Origin: Tetragonia tetragonoides
Taxonomy: Eukaryota; Streptophyta; Magnoliopsida; Caryophyllales; Aizoaceae
Reading direction: 5' to 3'
DNA: 64,000 bases
NCBI GenBank assembly: GCA_038025085.1
Contig: CM076152.1
Location: forward strand, 23,582,001 to 23,646,000
Below, piece by piece: positions 1 through 12,576 of the stretch (position 1 is the first letter of the stretch; every line of letters begins with the position of its first letter). The notes below the pieces were generated by a model, which did not search any database, was not told the origin of the DNA, and worked only from the letters and a program-made list of their open reading frames with translations. Both the position numbers and the translations under genes were made by a program.

Positions 1-3000
1 GCTTTATTTGCATTCATTTGAGGAAGAAACTACACCAAGGATGTTTACAAGTACAAACAAGCTTCAACTCAAGCTTTTGAAAGCATTTACGCGTTTTAAA
101 ACCTCATACGACTAGGGTGAAAGAGATTGAGGTCTTTTGTGTTGTATATTAAGAGAAAGCTTCCAAATGCTTTGTTTGCATTCATTTGAGTGAGAAACTA
201 CACCAAGGATGTTTACAAGTACAAACAAGCTTTAACTCCACCTTTTGAATGCATTTACGCGTTTTAACAGCTCTTACATCTAGGGTGAAAGAGATTGAGT
301 TCTTTTGTGTTGTATATTAAGAGAAAGAAACCAAAAGCTTTTTTTGCATTCATTTGAGTGAGAAACTACACCAAAGATGTTTAGAAGTACCAACAAGCTT
401 CAACTTAAGCTTTTGAATGCATATACGCGTTTTAAAACCTCATACAACTAGGGTGAAAGAGATTGAGTTCTTTTGTGTTGTATATTAAGAGAAAGAACCC
501 AAATGCTTTATTTGCATTCATTTGAGGGAGAAACTACACCAAGGATGTTTACAAGTACAAACAAGCTTCAACTCAAGCTTTTGAAAGCATTTACGCGTTT
601 TAAAACCTCATACGACTAGGGTGAAAGAGATTGAGGTCTTTTGTGTTGTATATTAAGAGAAAGCTTCCAAATGCTTTGTTTGCATTCATTTGAGTGAGAA
701 ACTACACCAAGGATGTTTACAAGTACAAACAAGCTTTAACTCCACCTTTTGAATGCATTTACGCGTTTTAACAGCTCTTACATCTAGGGTAAAAGAGATT
801 GAGTTCTTTTGTGTTGTATATTAAGAGAAAGCACCCAAATGCTTCGTTTGCATTCATTTGATTGAGAAACTACACCAAGGATGTTTACAAGTACAAACAA
901 GCTTCAACTCCACCTTTTGAATGCATTTACGCGTTTTAACAGCTCTTACATCTAGGGTGAAAGAGATTGAGTTCTTTTGTGTTGTATATTAAGAGAAAGA
1001 AACCAAAAGCTTTGTTTGCATTCATTTGAGTGAGAATCTACACCAAAGATGTTTACAAGTACCAACAAGCTTCAACTTAAGCTTTTGAATGCATATACGC
1101 GTTTTAAAACCTCAAACGACTAGGGTGAAAGAGATTGAGTTCTTTTGTGTTGTATATTAAGAGAAAGAACCCAAATGCTTTATTTGCATTCATTTGAGGG
1201 AGAAACTACACCAAGGATGTTTACAAGTACCAACAAGCTTCAACTCAAGCTTTTGAATACATTTACGCATTTTAACAGCTCATAGAACTAGGGTGAAAGA
1301 GATTGAGTTCTTTTGTGTTTTATATTAAGAGAAAGCACCCAAATGCTTCGTTTGCATTCATTTGATTGAGAAACTACACCAAGGATATTTACAAGTACAA
1401 ACAAGCTTCAACTCAAGCTTTTGAATACATTTACGCATTTTAACAGCTCATAGAACTAGGGTGAAAGAGATTGAATTCTTTTGTGTTGTATATTAAGAAA
1501 AAGCTCGCAAATGCTTTGTTTACATTCATTTGAGTGTGAAACTACCCCAAGGATATTTACAACTACAAACAAGCTTGAACTCAAGCTTTTGAATTCATTT
1601 AAGCGTTTTAAAAGCTCATACGACAAGGGTGAAAGCGATTGAGTTCTTTTGTGTTGTATATTAAGAGAACGCACCCAAATGTTTTCTTTGCATTCATTTG
1701 AGGGAGAAACTACACCAAAGATGTTTACAAGTACCAACAAATTTCAACTCAAGCTTTTGAATGTATTTACGCGTTTTAAAAGCTCATATGACTAGGGTGA
1801 AAGAGATTGAGGTCTTTTGTGTTGAATATTAAGAGAAAGCACCCAAATGCTTTGTTTGCATTCATTTGAGAGAGAAACTACACCAAGGATGTTTACAAGT
1901 ACAAACAAGCTTCAACTGAAGCTTTTTATTGCATTTAAGCATTTTAACAGCTTTTACGACTAGGGTGAAAGAGATTGAGTTGTTTTGTTTTGTATATGAA
2001 GAGAAAGCACACAATTGCTTTGTTTGCATTCATTTGAGTGAGAAACTACACCAAGAATGTTTACAAGTACAAACAAGCTTGAACTCAAGCTTTTGAATGC
2101 ATTTACGCGTTTTAAAAGCTCATATGGCTAGGGTGAAAAAGATTGAGTTTTTTTGTGTTGTATATTAAGAGAAAGCACCCAAAAGCTTTGTTTGCATTCA
2201 TTTGAGTGAGAAACTTAACCAAGGATGTTAACAAGTACAAACAAGCTTCAACTAAAGCTTTTGAATGTATTTACGCGTTTCAACAGCTCTTACGATTAGG
2301 GTGAAAGAGATTGAGGTCTTTTGTGCTGTATATTAAGAGAAAGCACCCAAATTCTTTGTTTGCATTCATTTGAGTGAGAAACTACACCAAGGATGTTTAC
2401 AAGTACAAACAAGCTTTAACTCCACCTTTTGAATGCATTTACGCGTTTTAACAGCTCTTACATCTAGGGTGAAAGAGATTGAGTTCTTTTGTGTTGTATA
2501 TTAAGAGAAAGCACCCAAAAAAGTTTGTTTGCATTCATTTGAGGGAGAAACTACACCAAGGATGTTTACAAGTACAAACAAGCTTCAACTCAAGCTTTTG
2601 AAAGCATTTACGCGTTTTAAAACCTCGTACGACTAGGGTGAAAGAGATTGAGGTCTTTTGTGTTGTATATTTAGAGAAAGCACCCAAATGCTTTGGTTGC
2701 ATTCATTTCAGTGAGAAACTACACCAACAATGTTTACAAGTACAAACAAGCTTCAACTCAAGCTTTTGAATGCATTTACGCGTTTTAAAAGCTCATATGA
2801 CTAGGGTGAAAAAGATTGAGTTCTTTTGTGTTGTATATTAAGAGAAAGCACCCAAATGCTTTGTTTGCATTCATTTGAGTGATAAACTTAACCAAGGATG
2901 TTTACAAGTACCAAAAAGCTTCAACTTAAGCTTTTGAATGCATATAGGCGTTTAAAAACCTCCTACGACTAGGGTGAAAGAGATTGAGGTCTTTTGTATT

Positions 3001-3924
3001 GTATATTAAGAGAAAGCACCCAAATGCTTTTTTTGCATTCATTCTAGAGAGAAACTACACCAAGGATGTTTACAAGTACAAACAAGCTTCAACTGAAGCT
3101 TTTTATTGCATTTAAGCATTTTAACAGCTCTTACGACTAGGGTGAAAGAGATTGAGTTGTTTTGTTTTGTATATGAAGAGAAAGCACACAATTACTTTGT
3201 TTGCATTCATTTGAGTGAGAAACTACACCAAGAATGTTTACAAGAACAAACAAGCTTCAACTCAAGCTTTTCAATGCATTTACGCCTTTTAACAGCTCTT
3301 ACGACTAGGGTGAAGAGATTGAGTTCTTTTGTGTTGTATATTAAGAGAAAGCACCCAAATGCATTGTTTGCATTCATTTGAGTGAGAAACTTAACCAAGG
3401 ATGTTTACAAGTACCAACAAGCTTCAACTTAAGCTTTTGAATGCATATACGCGTTTAAAAACCTCATACGACAAGGGTGAAAGAGATTGAGTTCTTTTAT
3501 GTTGTATTTTCGGAGAAAGAACCCAAAAGCTTTGTTTGCATTCATTGGAGTGAGAAACTACACCAAGGATGTTTACAAGTACAAACAAGCTTCAACTTAA
3601 GCTTTTGAATGCATATAGGCGTTTAAAAACCTCCTACGACTAGGGTGAAAGAGATTGAGGTCTTTTGTATTGTATATTAAGAGAAAGCACCCAAATGCTT
3701 TTTTTGCATTCATTCTAGAGAGAAACTACACCAAGGATGTTTACAAGTACAAACAAGCTTCAACTGAAGCTTTTTATTGCATTTAAGCATTTTAACAGCT
3801 CTTACGACTAGGGTGAAAGAGATTGAGTTGTTTTGTTTTGTATATGAAGAGAAAGCACACAATTGCTTTGTTTGCATTCATTTGAGTGAGAAACTACGCC
3901 AAGAATGTTTACAAGTACAAACAA
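1..3924 (-). repeat. 168-bp satellite array, minus orientation
   Basis: About 23 monomers. Each carries the paired HindIII sites (AAGCTT-CAACTC-AAGCTT), ACGCGT or ACGCAT, and CTAGGGTGAAAGAGATTGAG. Variants differ mainly in CAACTCAAGCTT versus TAACTCCACCTT and in ATACGACTAGGG versus TACATCTAGGG. Near-identical runs repeat inside the block (about 1-430 resembles 500-1130; 2930-3190 resembles 3590-3860), so several-monomer units were recently amplified. Confidence 0.95.
1456..1740 (-). repeat. Higher-order dimer copy (types a+b)
   Basis: Two adjacent variant monomers recognised by AAGCTCGCAAATGC, GTGTGAAACTACCCCAAGG, ACAACTACAAACAAGCTTG and GAGAACGCACCCAAATG. This pair recurs together across the window and stays open in one frame for 94 codons. 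Confidence 0.85.
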
Positions 3925-6010
3925 AAGGTGGAGTTAAAGCTTATTTATACTTGTAAACATCCTTGGTGTAGTTTCTCACTCAAATGAATGCAAGCAAAAC
4001 ATTTGGGTGCGTTCTCTTAATATACAACACAAAAGACCTCAATCTTTTTCACCCTAGTCATATGAGCTTTTAAAACACGTAAATGCATTCAAAAGCTGGA
4101 GTTGAAGCTTGTTTGTACTTGTAAACATTCTTGGTGTAGTTTCTCACTGAAATGAATGCAAACAAAGCTTTTGGTTGCTTTCTCTTATAATACAACACAA
4201 AAGAACTCAATCTTTTTCACCCTAGTCGTATGAGGTTTTAAAACGCGTAAATGCTTTCAAAAGCTTGAATTGAAGCTTGTTTGTACTTGCAAACATTCTT
4301 GGTGTAGTTTCTCACTCAAATGAATGCAAACAAAGCATTTGTGTGATTTCTCTTAATATACAACACAAAAGAACTCAATCTCTTTCACCCTAGTTGTAAG
4401 AGCTGTTAAAATGCGTAAATGCATTCAAAAGCTTGAGTTGAAGCTTGTTTGTACTTGTAAACATTCTTGGTGTAGTTTCACACTGAAATGAATGTAAAGA
4501 AAGCTTTTGGTTGCTTTCTCTTCAAATACAACACAAAAGAACTCAATCTTTTTCACCCTAGTCGTATGAGGTTTTAAAACGCGTAAATGCTTTCAAAAGC
4601 TTGAATTGAAGCTTATTTGTACTTGCAAACATTCTTGGTGTAGTTTCTCCCTCAAATGAATGCAAACAAAGCATTTGGGTGCTTTCTCTTAATATACAAC
4701 ACAAAAGAACTCAATCTCTTTCACCCTATGTAAGAGCTGTTAAAACGCGTAAATGCATTCAAAAGGTGGAGTTAAAGCTTGTTTGTACTTGTAAACATCC
4801 TTGGTGTAGTTTCTCACTCAAATGAATGCATACAAAGCATTTGGGTGCTTTCTCTTAATATACAACACAAAAGAACTCAATCTCTTTCACCCTTTTCGTA
4901 TGAGCTTTTGAAACGCGTAAATGCATTCAAAAGCTTGAGTTGAAGCCTGTTTGTGGTTGTAAACATCCTTGGTGTAGTTTCACACTCAAATGAATTTAAA
5001 CAACGCATTTGCGAGCTTTTTCTTAATATACAACACAAAAGAACTCAATCTCTTTTCGCCTAGTCGTAAGAGCTGTTAAAACGCGTAAATGCATTCAAAA
5101 GCTTGAGTTGAAACTTGTTTGAACTTGTAAACATCCTTGGTGTACTTTCTCACTCAAATTAATGCAAAGAAAGCATTTGGGTGCTTTTTCTTAATATACA
5201 ACACAAAAGACCTCAACTCTTTCACCCTAGTCGTAAGAGCTGTTAAAACGCGTAAATACATTCAAAATTTTGAGTTGAAGCTTGTTTGTACTTGTAAACA
5301 TCCTTGGTGTAGTTTCTCACTCAAATGAATGCAAACAAAGCATTTGGGTGCTTTCTCTAAATATACAACACAAAAGAACTGAATCTTTTTCACCCTAGTC
5401 ATATGAGCTTTTAAAACGCGTAAATGCATTCAAAAGCTTGAGTTTAAGCTTGTTTGTACTTGTAAACATCTTTGGTGTAGTTTCTCACTCAAATGAATTC
5501 AAAGAAAACATTTGGGTGTGTTCTCTTAATATACAACACAAAAGAACTCAATCTCTTTTACCCTTGTCGTATGAGCTTTTGAAACGCTTAAATGCATTCA
5601 AAAGCTTGAGTTCAAGCTTGTCTGTAGTGGTAAACATCCTTGGGGTAGTTTCACACTCAAATCAATGTAAAGAAAGCATTTGCGAGCTTTGTCTTAATAT
5701 ACAACACAACAGAACTCAATCTCTTTTCGCCTAGTCGTAAGAGCTGTTAAAACGCGTAAATGCATTCAAAAGCTTGAGTTGAAACTTGTTTGTACTTGTA
5801 AACATCCTTGGTGTAGTTTCTCACTCAAAGGAATGCAAACAAACCATTTGGGTGATTTCTCTTATATACAACACAAAAGAACTCAATCTCTTTCACCCTA
5901 GTCGTATGAGGTTTTAAAATGCTTAAATGCAATAAAAAGCTTCAGTTGAAGCTTGTTTGTACTTGTAAACATCCTTGGTGTAGTTTCTCACTCAAATGAA
6001 TGCATACAAC
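3925..6010 (+). repeat. 168-bp satellite array, plus orientation
   Basis: About 12 monomers. The switch at 3924 joins ...TACAAACAA to AAGGTGGAGTTAAAGC and is not seen elsewhere. It contains a higher-order dimer copy (5438-5734). It ends at the GCATAC/CAACGCAACC junction, a reverse-complement relative of the switches at 37446, 48204 and 62869. Confidence 0.93.
5438..5734 (+). repeat. Higher-order dimer copy
   Basis: Plus-strand copy with GGGTGTGTTCTCTTAATAT and GGGGTAGTTTCACACTC; GTAGTTGTAAACATCC is mutated to GTAGTGGTAAACATCC. Confidence 0.83.
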
Positions 6011-6130
6011 GCAACCAGAAGCATTGTTTGCATTCATTTGAGTGAGAACCTTAACCAAGGATGTTCACGCGTTTTAAACAGTTTCTTAATTTTGTTTGCA
6101 TTCACCTTTTGAATTTACAAGTACAAACAA
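6011..6130 (-). repeat. Scrambled satellite segment between switches
   Basis: Less than one monomer in minus orientation, joined to the odd segment ACGCGTTTTAAACAGTTTCT...CACCTTTTGAATTTAC. That segment is the reverse complement of the junctions at about 23362, 30983 and 48080. Confidence 0.8.
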
Positions 6131-6480
6131 TCAAATGAATGCAAATAAAGCATTTGGGTGCTTTCTCTTAATATACAACACAAAAGAACTCAATCTCTTT
6201 CACCCTAGATGTAAGAGCTGTTAAAACGCGTAAATGCATTCAAAAGGTGGAGTTAAAGCTTGTTTGTACTTGTAAACATCCTCGGTGTAGTTTCTCACTC
6301 AAATGAATGCAAACAAAGCATTTGGGTGCTTTCTCTTAATATACAACACAAAAGACCTCAATCTCTTTCACCCTAGTCGTATGAGGTTTTAAAACGCGTA
6401 AATGCTTTCAAAAGCTTGAGTTGAAGCTTGTTTGTACCGGTAAACACCCTTGGTGTAGTTTCTCCCTCAAATGAATGCAA
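6131..6480 (+). repeat. 168-bp satellite, plus orientation (about 2 monomers)
   Basis: Two monomers, one of AAGGTGGAGTTAAAGC type. It breaks off at TCAAATGAATGCAA and reverses at once into AAGCTTTGTTTGCATTC. Confidence 0.92.
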
Positions 6481-8016
6481 AAGCTTTGTTTGCATTCATT
6501 GGAGTGAGAAACTACACCAAAGATGTTTACAAGTACAAACAAGCTTCAACTTAAGCTTTTGAAAGCATTTACGCGTGTTAAAACCTCATACGACTAGGGT
6601 GAAAGAGATTGAGGTCTTTTGTGTTGTATATTAAGAGAAAGCACCCAAATGCTTTGTTTGCATTCATTTGAGTGAGAAACTACACCAAGGATGTTTACAA
6701 GTACAAACAAGCTTTAACTCCACCTTTTGAATGCATTTAAGCGTTTTAACAGCTCTTACAACTAGGGTGAAAGAGATTTAGTTCGTTTGTGTTGTATATT
6801 ATGAGAAATCAACCAAATGGTTAGTTTGCATTCATTTGAGTGAGAAACTACACCAAGGATGTTTACAAGTACAAACAAGTTTCAACTCAAGCTTTTGAAT
6901 GCATTTACGCGTTTTAACAGCTCTTACGACTAGGCGAAAAGAGATTGAGTTCTTTTGTGTTGTATATTAAGAAAAAGCTCGCAAATGCTTTGTTTACATT
7001 CGTTTGAGTGTGAAACTACCCCAACGATGTTTACAACTACAAACAAGCTTGAACTGAAGCTTTTGAATGCATTTAAGGGTTTTAAAAGCTCATACGACAA
7101 GGGTGAAAGAGATTGAGTTCTTTTGTGTTGTATTTTAAGAGAACGCACCCAAATGCTTTGTTTGCATTCATTTGAGTGAGAAACTTAACCAAGGATGTTT
7201 ACAAGTACAAACAAGCTTCAACTCAAGCTTTTGAATGCATTTACGCGTTTTAAAAGCTCATATGACTAGGGTGAAAGAGATTGTGGTCTTTTGTGTTGTA
7301 TATTAAGAGAAAGCACGCAAATGCTTTGTTTGGATTCATTTGAGTGAGAAACTACACCAAGGATGTTTACAAGTACAAACAAGCTTTAACTCCACCTTTT
7401 GAATGCATTTACGCGTTTTAACAGCTCTTACATAGGGTGAAAGAGATTGAGTTCTTTTGTGTTGTATATTAAGAGAAAGCACCCAAATGCTTTGTTTGCA
7501 TTCATTTGAGGGAGAAACTACACCAAGAATGTTTGCAAGTACAAATAAGCTTCAATTCAAGCTTTTGAAAGCATTTACGCGTTTTAAAACCTCATACGAC
7601 TAGGGTGAAAAAGATTGAGTTCTTTTGTGTTGTATTTGAAGAGAAAGCAACCAAAAGCTTTCTTTACATTCATTTCAGTGTGAAACTACACCAAGAATGT
7701 TTACAAGTACAAACAAGCTTCAACTCAAGCTTTTGAATGCATTTACGCATTTTAACAGCTCTTACAACTAGGGTGAAAGAGATTGAGTTCTTTTGTGTTG
7801 TATATTAAGAGAAATCACACAAATGCTTTGTTTGCATTCATTTGAGTGAGAAACTACACCAAGAATGTTTGCAAGTACAAACAAGCTTTAACTCCACCTT
7901 TTGAATGCATTTACGCATTTTAACAGCTCTTACAACTAGGGTGAAAGAGATTGAGTTCTTTTCTGTTGTATATTAAGAGAAAGCTCACAAATGCTTTATT
8001 TGCATTCATTTGATTG
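6481..8016 (-). repeat. 168-bp satellite array, minus orientation
   Basis: About 9 monomers with a higher-order dimer copy at 6930-7148. Ends at the recurrent junction ATTTGATTGTGAATACATTC. Confidence 0.93.
6930..7148 (-). repeat. Higher-order dimer copy
   Basis: Contains AAGCTCGCAAATGC, ACCCCAACGATG (one change) and GAGAACGCACCC. Confidence 0.83.
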
Positions 8017-8618
8017 TGAATACATTCAAAATTTTGAGTTGAAGTTTGTTTGTACTTGTAAACATCCTTGGTGTAGTTTCTCACTCCAATGAATGCAAAC
8101 AAAGATCTTGGGTGCTTTCTCTGAAAATACAACACAAAAGAACTCAATCTCTTTCATCCTAGTCGTAAGAGCTGTTAAAACGCGTAAATGCATTCAAAAG
8201 GTGGAGTTAAAGCTTGTTTGTACTTGTAAACATCCTTGGTGTAGTTTCTCACTCAAATGAATGCAAACAAAGCATTTGGGTGCTTTCTCTTAATATACAA
8301 CACAAAAGACCTCAATCTCTTTCACCCTAGTCATATGAGCTTTAAAAACGCTTAAATGCATTCAAAAGCTTGAGTGCAAGCTTGTTTGTAGTTGTAAACA
8401 TCCTTGGGGTAGTTTCACACTCAAATGAATGTAAACAAAGCATTTGCGAGCTTTTTTTTAATATACAACACAAAAGAACTCAATCTCTTTTCGCCTAGTC
8501 GTAAAAGCTGTTAAAACGCGTAAATGCATTCAAAAGCTTGGGTTGAAACTTGTGTGTACTTGTAAACAACCTTGGTATAGTTTCTCACTGAAATGAATGC
8601 AAACAAAGCATTTGGGTG
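8017..8618 (+). repeat. 168-bp satellite, plus orientation
   Basis: About 3.6 monomers, starting with the ATTCAAAATTTTGAGTTGAAG form and including a partial higher-order dimer (about 8350-8510, with GTAGTTGTAAACATCC). Confidence 0.92.
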
Positions 8619-8750
8619 ATTGAGTTCTTTTGTGTTGTATTTTCAGAGAAAGCACCCAAAAGCTTTGTTTGTATTCATTGGAGTGAGAAACTACACCAAG
8701 GATCTTTACAAGTACAAACAAGCTTCAACTAAAAATTTTGAATGTATTCA
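8619..8750 (-). repeat. 168-bp satellite, minus orientation (partial monomer)
   Basis: About 0.8 monomer between two switches; ends AAAATTTTGAATGTATTCAC, the reverse complement of the junction at 8016. Confidence 0.9.
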
Positions 8751-9275
8751 CAATCAAATGAATGCAAATAAAGCATTTGTGTTCTTTCTCTTAATATACA
8801 ACAGAAAAGAACTCAATCTCTTTCACCCTAGTCGTAAGAGCTGTTAAAACGCGTAAATACATCCAAAAGCTTGAGTTGAAGCATGTTTGTACTTGTAAAC
8901 ATCCTTGGTGTAGTTTCTCACTCAAATGAATGCAAACAAAGCATTTGGATGCTTTCTCTTAATATACAACACAAAAGACCTCAATCTCTTTCACCCTAGT
9001 CATATGAGCTTTTAAAACGCGTAAATTCATTCAAAAGCTTGAGTTGAAGCTTGTTTGTACTTGTAAACATTCTTGCTGTAGTTTCTCACTGAAATGAATG
9101 CAAACAAAAGTTTTGGTTGCTTTCTCTTAAAATACAACACAAAAGAACTCAATCTTTTTCACCCTAGTCATATGGGCTTTTAAAACGCGTAAATGCATTC
9201 AAAAGCTTGAGTTGAAGCTTGTTTGTACTTGTAAACATCCTTGGTGTAGTTTCTCACTCAAATGAATGCATACAA
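8751..9275 (+). repeat. 168-bp satellite, plus orientation
   Basis: About 3 monomers. Ends in GCATACAAAGCAACC, the same switch class as at 6010. Confidence 0.92.
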
Positions 9276-9476
9276 AGCAACCCAAAGCTTTGTTTGCACT
9301 CATTTGAGTGAGAAACTTAACCAAGGATGTTTAAAAGTACAAACAAGCTTCAACTCAAGCTTTTGAATGTATTTACGCGTTTTAAATGCTCTTACGACTA
9401 GGGTGAAAGAGATTGAGTTCTTTTCTGTTGTATATTAAGAGAAAGCACACAAATGCTTTATTTGCATTCATTTGAT
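9276..9476 (-). repeat. 168-bp satellite, minus orientation
   Basis: About 1.2 monomers ending at GATTGTGAATACATTC. Confidence 0.9.
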
Positions 9477-9592
9477 TGTGAATACATTCAAAATTTTGAG
9501 TTGAAGCTTGTTTGTACTTGTGAAGATCATTGGTGTAGTTTCTCACTCCAATGAATAAAAACAAAGCTTTTGGGTGCTTTCTCTGAAAATAC
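9477..9592 (+). repeat. 168-bp satellite, plus orientation (partial)
   Basis: About 0.7 monomer starting with the ATTCAAAATTTTGAGTTGAAG form; reverses at AAAATACAAACAAAGC. Confidence 0.9.
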
Positions 9593-9875
9593 AAACAAAG
9601 CTTTTGAATGCATTTACGCGTTTTGAAAGCTCATATGAGTAGGGTGAAAGAGATTTGAGTTCTTTTGTGTTGTATATTAAGAGAATGCATCCAAATACTT
9701 TGTTTGCATTCTTTTGAGTGAGAAACTACACCAAGGATGTTTACAAGCACAAACATGCTTTAACTCCACCTTTTGAATGCATATACGCGTTTTAAAAGCT
9801 TTGTTTGCATTCATTGGAATGAGAAACTACACCAAGGATGTTTACAAGTACAAACAAGCTTCAACTCAAGCTTTT
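9593..9875 (-). repeat. 168-bp satellite, minus orientation
   Basis: About 1.7 monomers. One is truncated at GTTTTAAAAGCTTTGTTTGC (about 9790-9805), an internal deletion joining the ACGCGTTTTA part to the GCTTTGTTTGC part. Reverses inside CTTTTAAAAGGCG. Confidence 0.9.
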
Positions 9876-11470
9876 AAAAGGCGTAAATGCATTCAAAAGC
9901 TTGAGTCGCAGCTTGTTTGTACTTGTAAACATTCTTGGTGTAGTTTCTCACTCAGATGAATGCAAACAAAGCATTTGTTTGATTTCTCTTAATATACAAC
10001 ACAAAAGATCTCAATCTCTTTCACCCTAGTCATATGAGCTCTTAAAACGCGTAAATGCATTCAAAAGCTTGAGTTGAAGCTTTTTTGTACTTGTAAACAT
10101 TCTTGGTGTAGTTTCACACTGAAATGAATGCAAACAAAACTTTTGGTTGCTTTCTCTTAAAATACAACACAAAAGAACTCAATCTTTTTCACCCTAGTCA
10201 TATGGGCTTTTAAAACGCGTAAATGCATTCAAAAGGTTGAGTTGAAGCTTGTTTGTACTTGTAAACATCCTTGGTGTAGTTTCTCACTCAAATGAATGCA
10301 AACAAAGCATTTGTGTGATTTCTTTTAATATACAACACAAAAGAACTCAATCTCTTTCACCCTAGTTGTAAGAGCTGTTAAAATGCGTAAATGCATTCAA
10401 AAGGTTGAGTTAATGCTTGTTTGTACTTGTAAACATCCTTGGTGTAGTTTCTCCCTCAAATGAATGCAAACAAAGCATTTGGGTGCTTTCGCTTAATATA
10501 CAACACAAAAGAACTCAATCTCTTTCACCCTTGATGTAAGAGCTGTTAAAACGCGTAAATGCATTCAAAAGGTGGAGTTAAAGCTTGTTTGTACTTGTAA
10601 ACATCCTTGGTGTAGTTTCTCACTCAAAAGAATGCCAACAAAGTATTTGGATGCATTCTCTTAATATACAACACAAAAGAACTCAAATCTCTTTCACCCT
10701 ACTCGTATGAGCTTTCAAAACGTGTAAATGCATTCAAAAGCTTGAGTTGAAGCTTGTTTGTACTTGTAAACATCGTAGGTGCAGTTTCACACTCAAATGT
10801 ATCCAAACAAAGTATTTGAATGCTTTCTCTTAATGTACAACACAAAAGAACTCGAATCTCGTTCACCCTACTCGTATGAGCTTTTAAAACGCTTAAATGC
10901 ATTAAAAAGCTTGAGTTGAAGCATGTTTTTACATTTAAACATCCTAGGTGTAGTTTCACGCTCAAATGAATGCAAACAAAACATTTGGGTGCTTTCTCTT
11001 AATGAACAACACAAAAGAACTCAATCTCTATCACCCTAGTCGTAACAGCTGTTAAAACGCGTAAATGCATTCAAAAGCTTGAGTTGAAGCTTGTATGTAC
11101 GCGTAAACGCGTAAAAATGTACAAACATGCTTACTTTGGTGACATTATGGTCAAGGTCTCCAAAATGCTTTGTTTGCATTCATTATGTACCCAAACGCGT
11201 AAATGCATTCAAAAGCTTGCATTCAAAAGCTTGAGTTGAAGCTTGTTTGTACTTGTAAACATCCAAGGTGTAGTTTCACACGCAAATGAATGCAAACAAA
11301 GTGTTTGGATGCTTTCTCTTAATATACAACACAAAGAACTCAAATCTCTTTCACCCTATTCGTATGAGCTTTTAAAACGCGTAAATGCATTCAAAAGCTT
11401 GAGTTGAAGCTTGTTTGTACTTGTAAACATCCTAGGTGTAGTTTCACACTCAAATGAATGCAAACAAATG
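9876..11470 (+). repeat. 168-bp satellite, plus orientation, with divergent monomers
   Basis: About 9 monomers. From about 10600 they carry distinct variants (CATCCTAGGTGTAG, AATGTACAACAC, CTACTCGTATGAGC) shared with 46210-46990. Includes a non-monomeric stretch at about 11092-11220 with CGCGTAAACGCGTAAAAATG and a HindIII-region repeat. Confidence 0.92.
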
Positions 11471-11752
11471 AATACGAGTAGGGTGAAAGAGATTTGAGGT
11501 CTTTTCTGTTGTATATTAAGAGAAAGCACCCAAATGCTTTGTTTGCATTCATTTGAGTGAGAAACTAGCTCATATGACTAGGGTGAAAACGATTGAGTTC
11601 TTTTGTGTTGTATTTTATGAGAAAGCAACCAAAAGCTTTGTTTGCATTCATTTCAGTGAGAAACTACACCAAGAATGTTTACAAGTACAAACAAGCTTCA
11701 ACTCAAGCTTTTGAATGCATTTACGCGTTTTAAAAGCTCATACGAGTAGGGT
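11471..11752 (-). repeat. 168-bp satellite, minus orientation, left flank of element 1
   Basis: About 1.7 monomers. An internal deletion joins GAGAAACTA to GCTCATATGACTAGGG near 11568. Ends in AGGGT, the element 1 target site. Confidence 0.92.
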
Positions 11753-12413
11753 TGATGTAGGAGCAAGTACGTTAAAGGACAAGCAAGAAGACGACGAATC
11801 AAGAACGTCCAAGAACCAAGTTCTTGAAACGTTAATGCTTGATCTTGAGCTGCTCATTGCCAAGAGTATAATGCCACGTGAGGTAAAGTGTGAGGTAACT
11901 ATGTTAGAGTGGCAAGAAGATGACTAGAAGCTGAAAAGAAGAAGCCTTGGGCGCCAAGGAAACTCTTCCAGCGGTTTTGAGCCTTGGGCGCTAGGTAATC
12001 AGTTGTTTAGTTCGATTTCGTTTAGTATTCCCTTAATTAGTTAGAATATGTTTAGGAGAGTAATAATCTGATTGTTATTAGTATTAGAAGTCCATTAGGA
12101 ATTAGGAAAGCTGTTAGTTAGTCCGTTTTACAATTGTAGTCAGTTTCGTAGTTAGTTTCCTATTCGGACTAGGATTAGGATTCCGAATAGCTTTAGATTT
12201 CTTTGTCTATAAATAGGGGAGAGCTTTGCTACTGTAAACTCGTGCTTTGATGATTAATTATTGAATACGTGAGTATTTACCCCTCAAACTGAGTGATTCA
12301 GGTTGAAACCCTTACGAGTGATTCGTGAGTTGTTCTTGAGTGATTCTTGAACAAGATCCCTTTGTGTGATACTATCAAAGGTTAATTTCCGTTTTGTTAC
12401 TTATTTCACATCA
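11753..12413 (+). repeat. 5' LTR of element 1
   Basis: This 661-bp direct repeat matches 16904-17564. Differences seen are T/C near the 5' end (TGATGTAGG versus TGATGCAGG), C/G in AACTCTTCC versus AACTGTTCC, and G/A in TTTCGTAG versus TTTCATAG. The first 175 bp hold a copy of the coding tail of pol, out of context here because no pol precedes it. U3 ends before the TATA box at 12208. Confidence 0.95.
12208..12215 (+). promoter_or_regulatory. TATA box of element 1 5' LTR
   Basis: TATAAATA lies 205 bp before the LTR end, the expected place for the promoter of the genomic RNA. The same motif recurs at 17359-17366 in the 3' LTR and at 21616-21623 in the remnant. Confidence 0.7.
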
Positions 12414-12416
12414 ACT

Positions 12417-12428
12417 TGGTATCAGAGC
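12417..12428 (+). other. Primer-binding site of element 1 (tRNA-iMet type)
   Basis: TGGTATCAGAGC lies 3 bp after the 5' LTR end. It is complementary to the 3' end of plant initiator methionine tRNA and is the usual minus-strand primer site of plant LTR retrotransposons. Confidence 0.92.
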
Positions 12429-12576
12429 TAAAGGTTTGAGCTTTCTTAAGTTTAAACAACACGGTCCTGAGCATAAACACGACACCATAGCGAACTTTCG
12501 AGAAAGATTCTTGCAAGATCCGCCCTTTGTTCACGAAGACAGCCAAGAAACCCCCAAGAAACCAACAACCGAAGCT

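Noticed and set aside
1456..1740. 94-codon minus-strand ORF and its many relatives (for example 31077-31361, 50446-50730, 55696-55980) as a repeat-protein family
   Set aside because: They are the higher-order satellite dimer read in frame. Complementary strands are open too, start contexts are not conserved, and the composition follows the 168-bp repeat.
1..3924. CRISPR-like array of repeats
   Set aside because: Repeats are contiguous 168-bp monomers with no unique spacers, in a eukaryotic context with plant retrotransposons.
11715..11927. 70-codon plus ORF as a gene upstream of element 1
   Set aside because: It is satellite fused to the pol-tail coding part of the 5' LTR; the same residues end the real pol at 17078.
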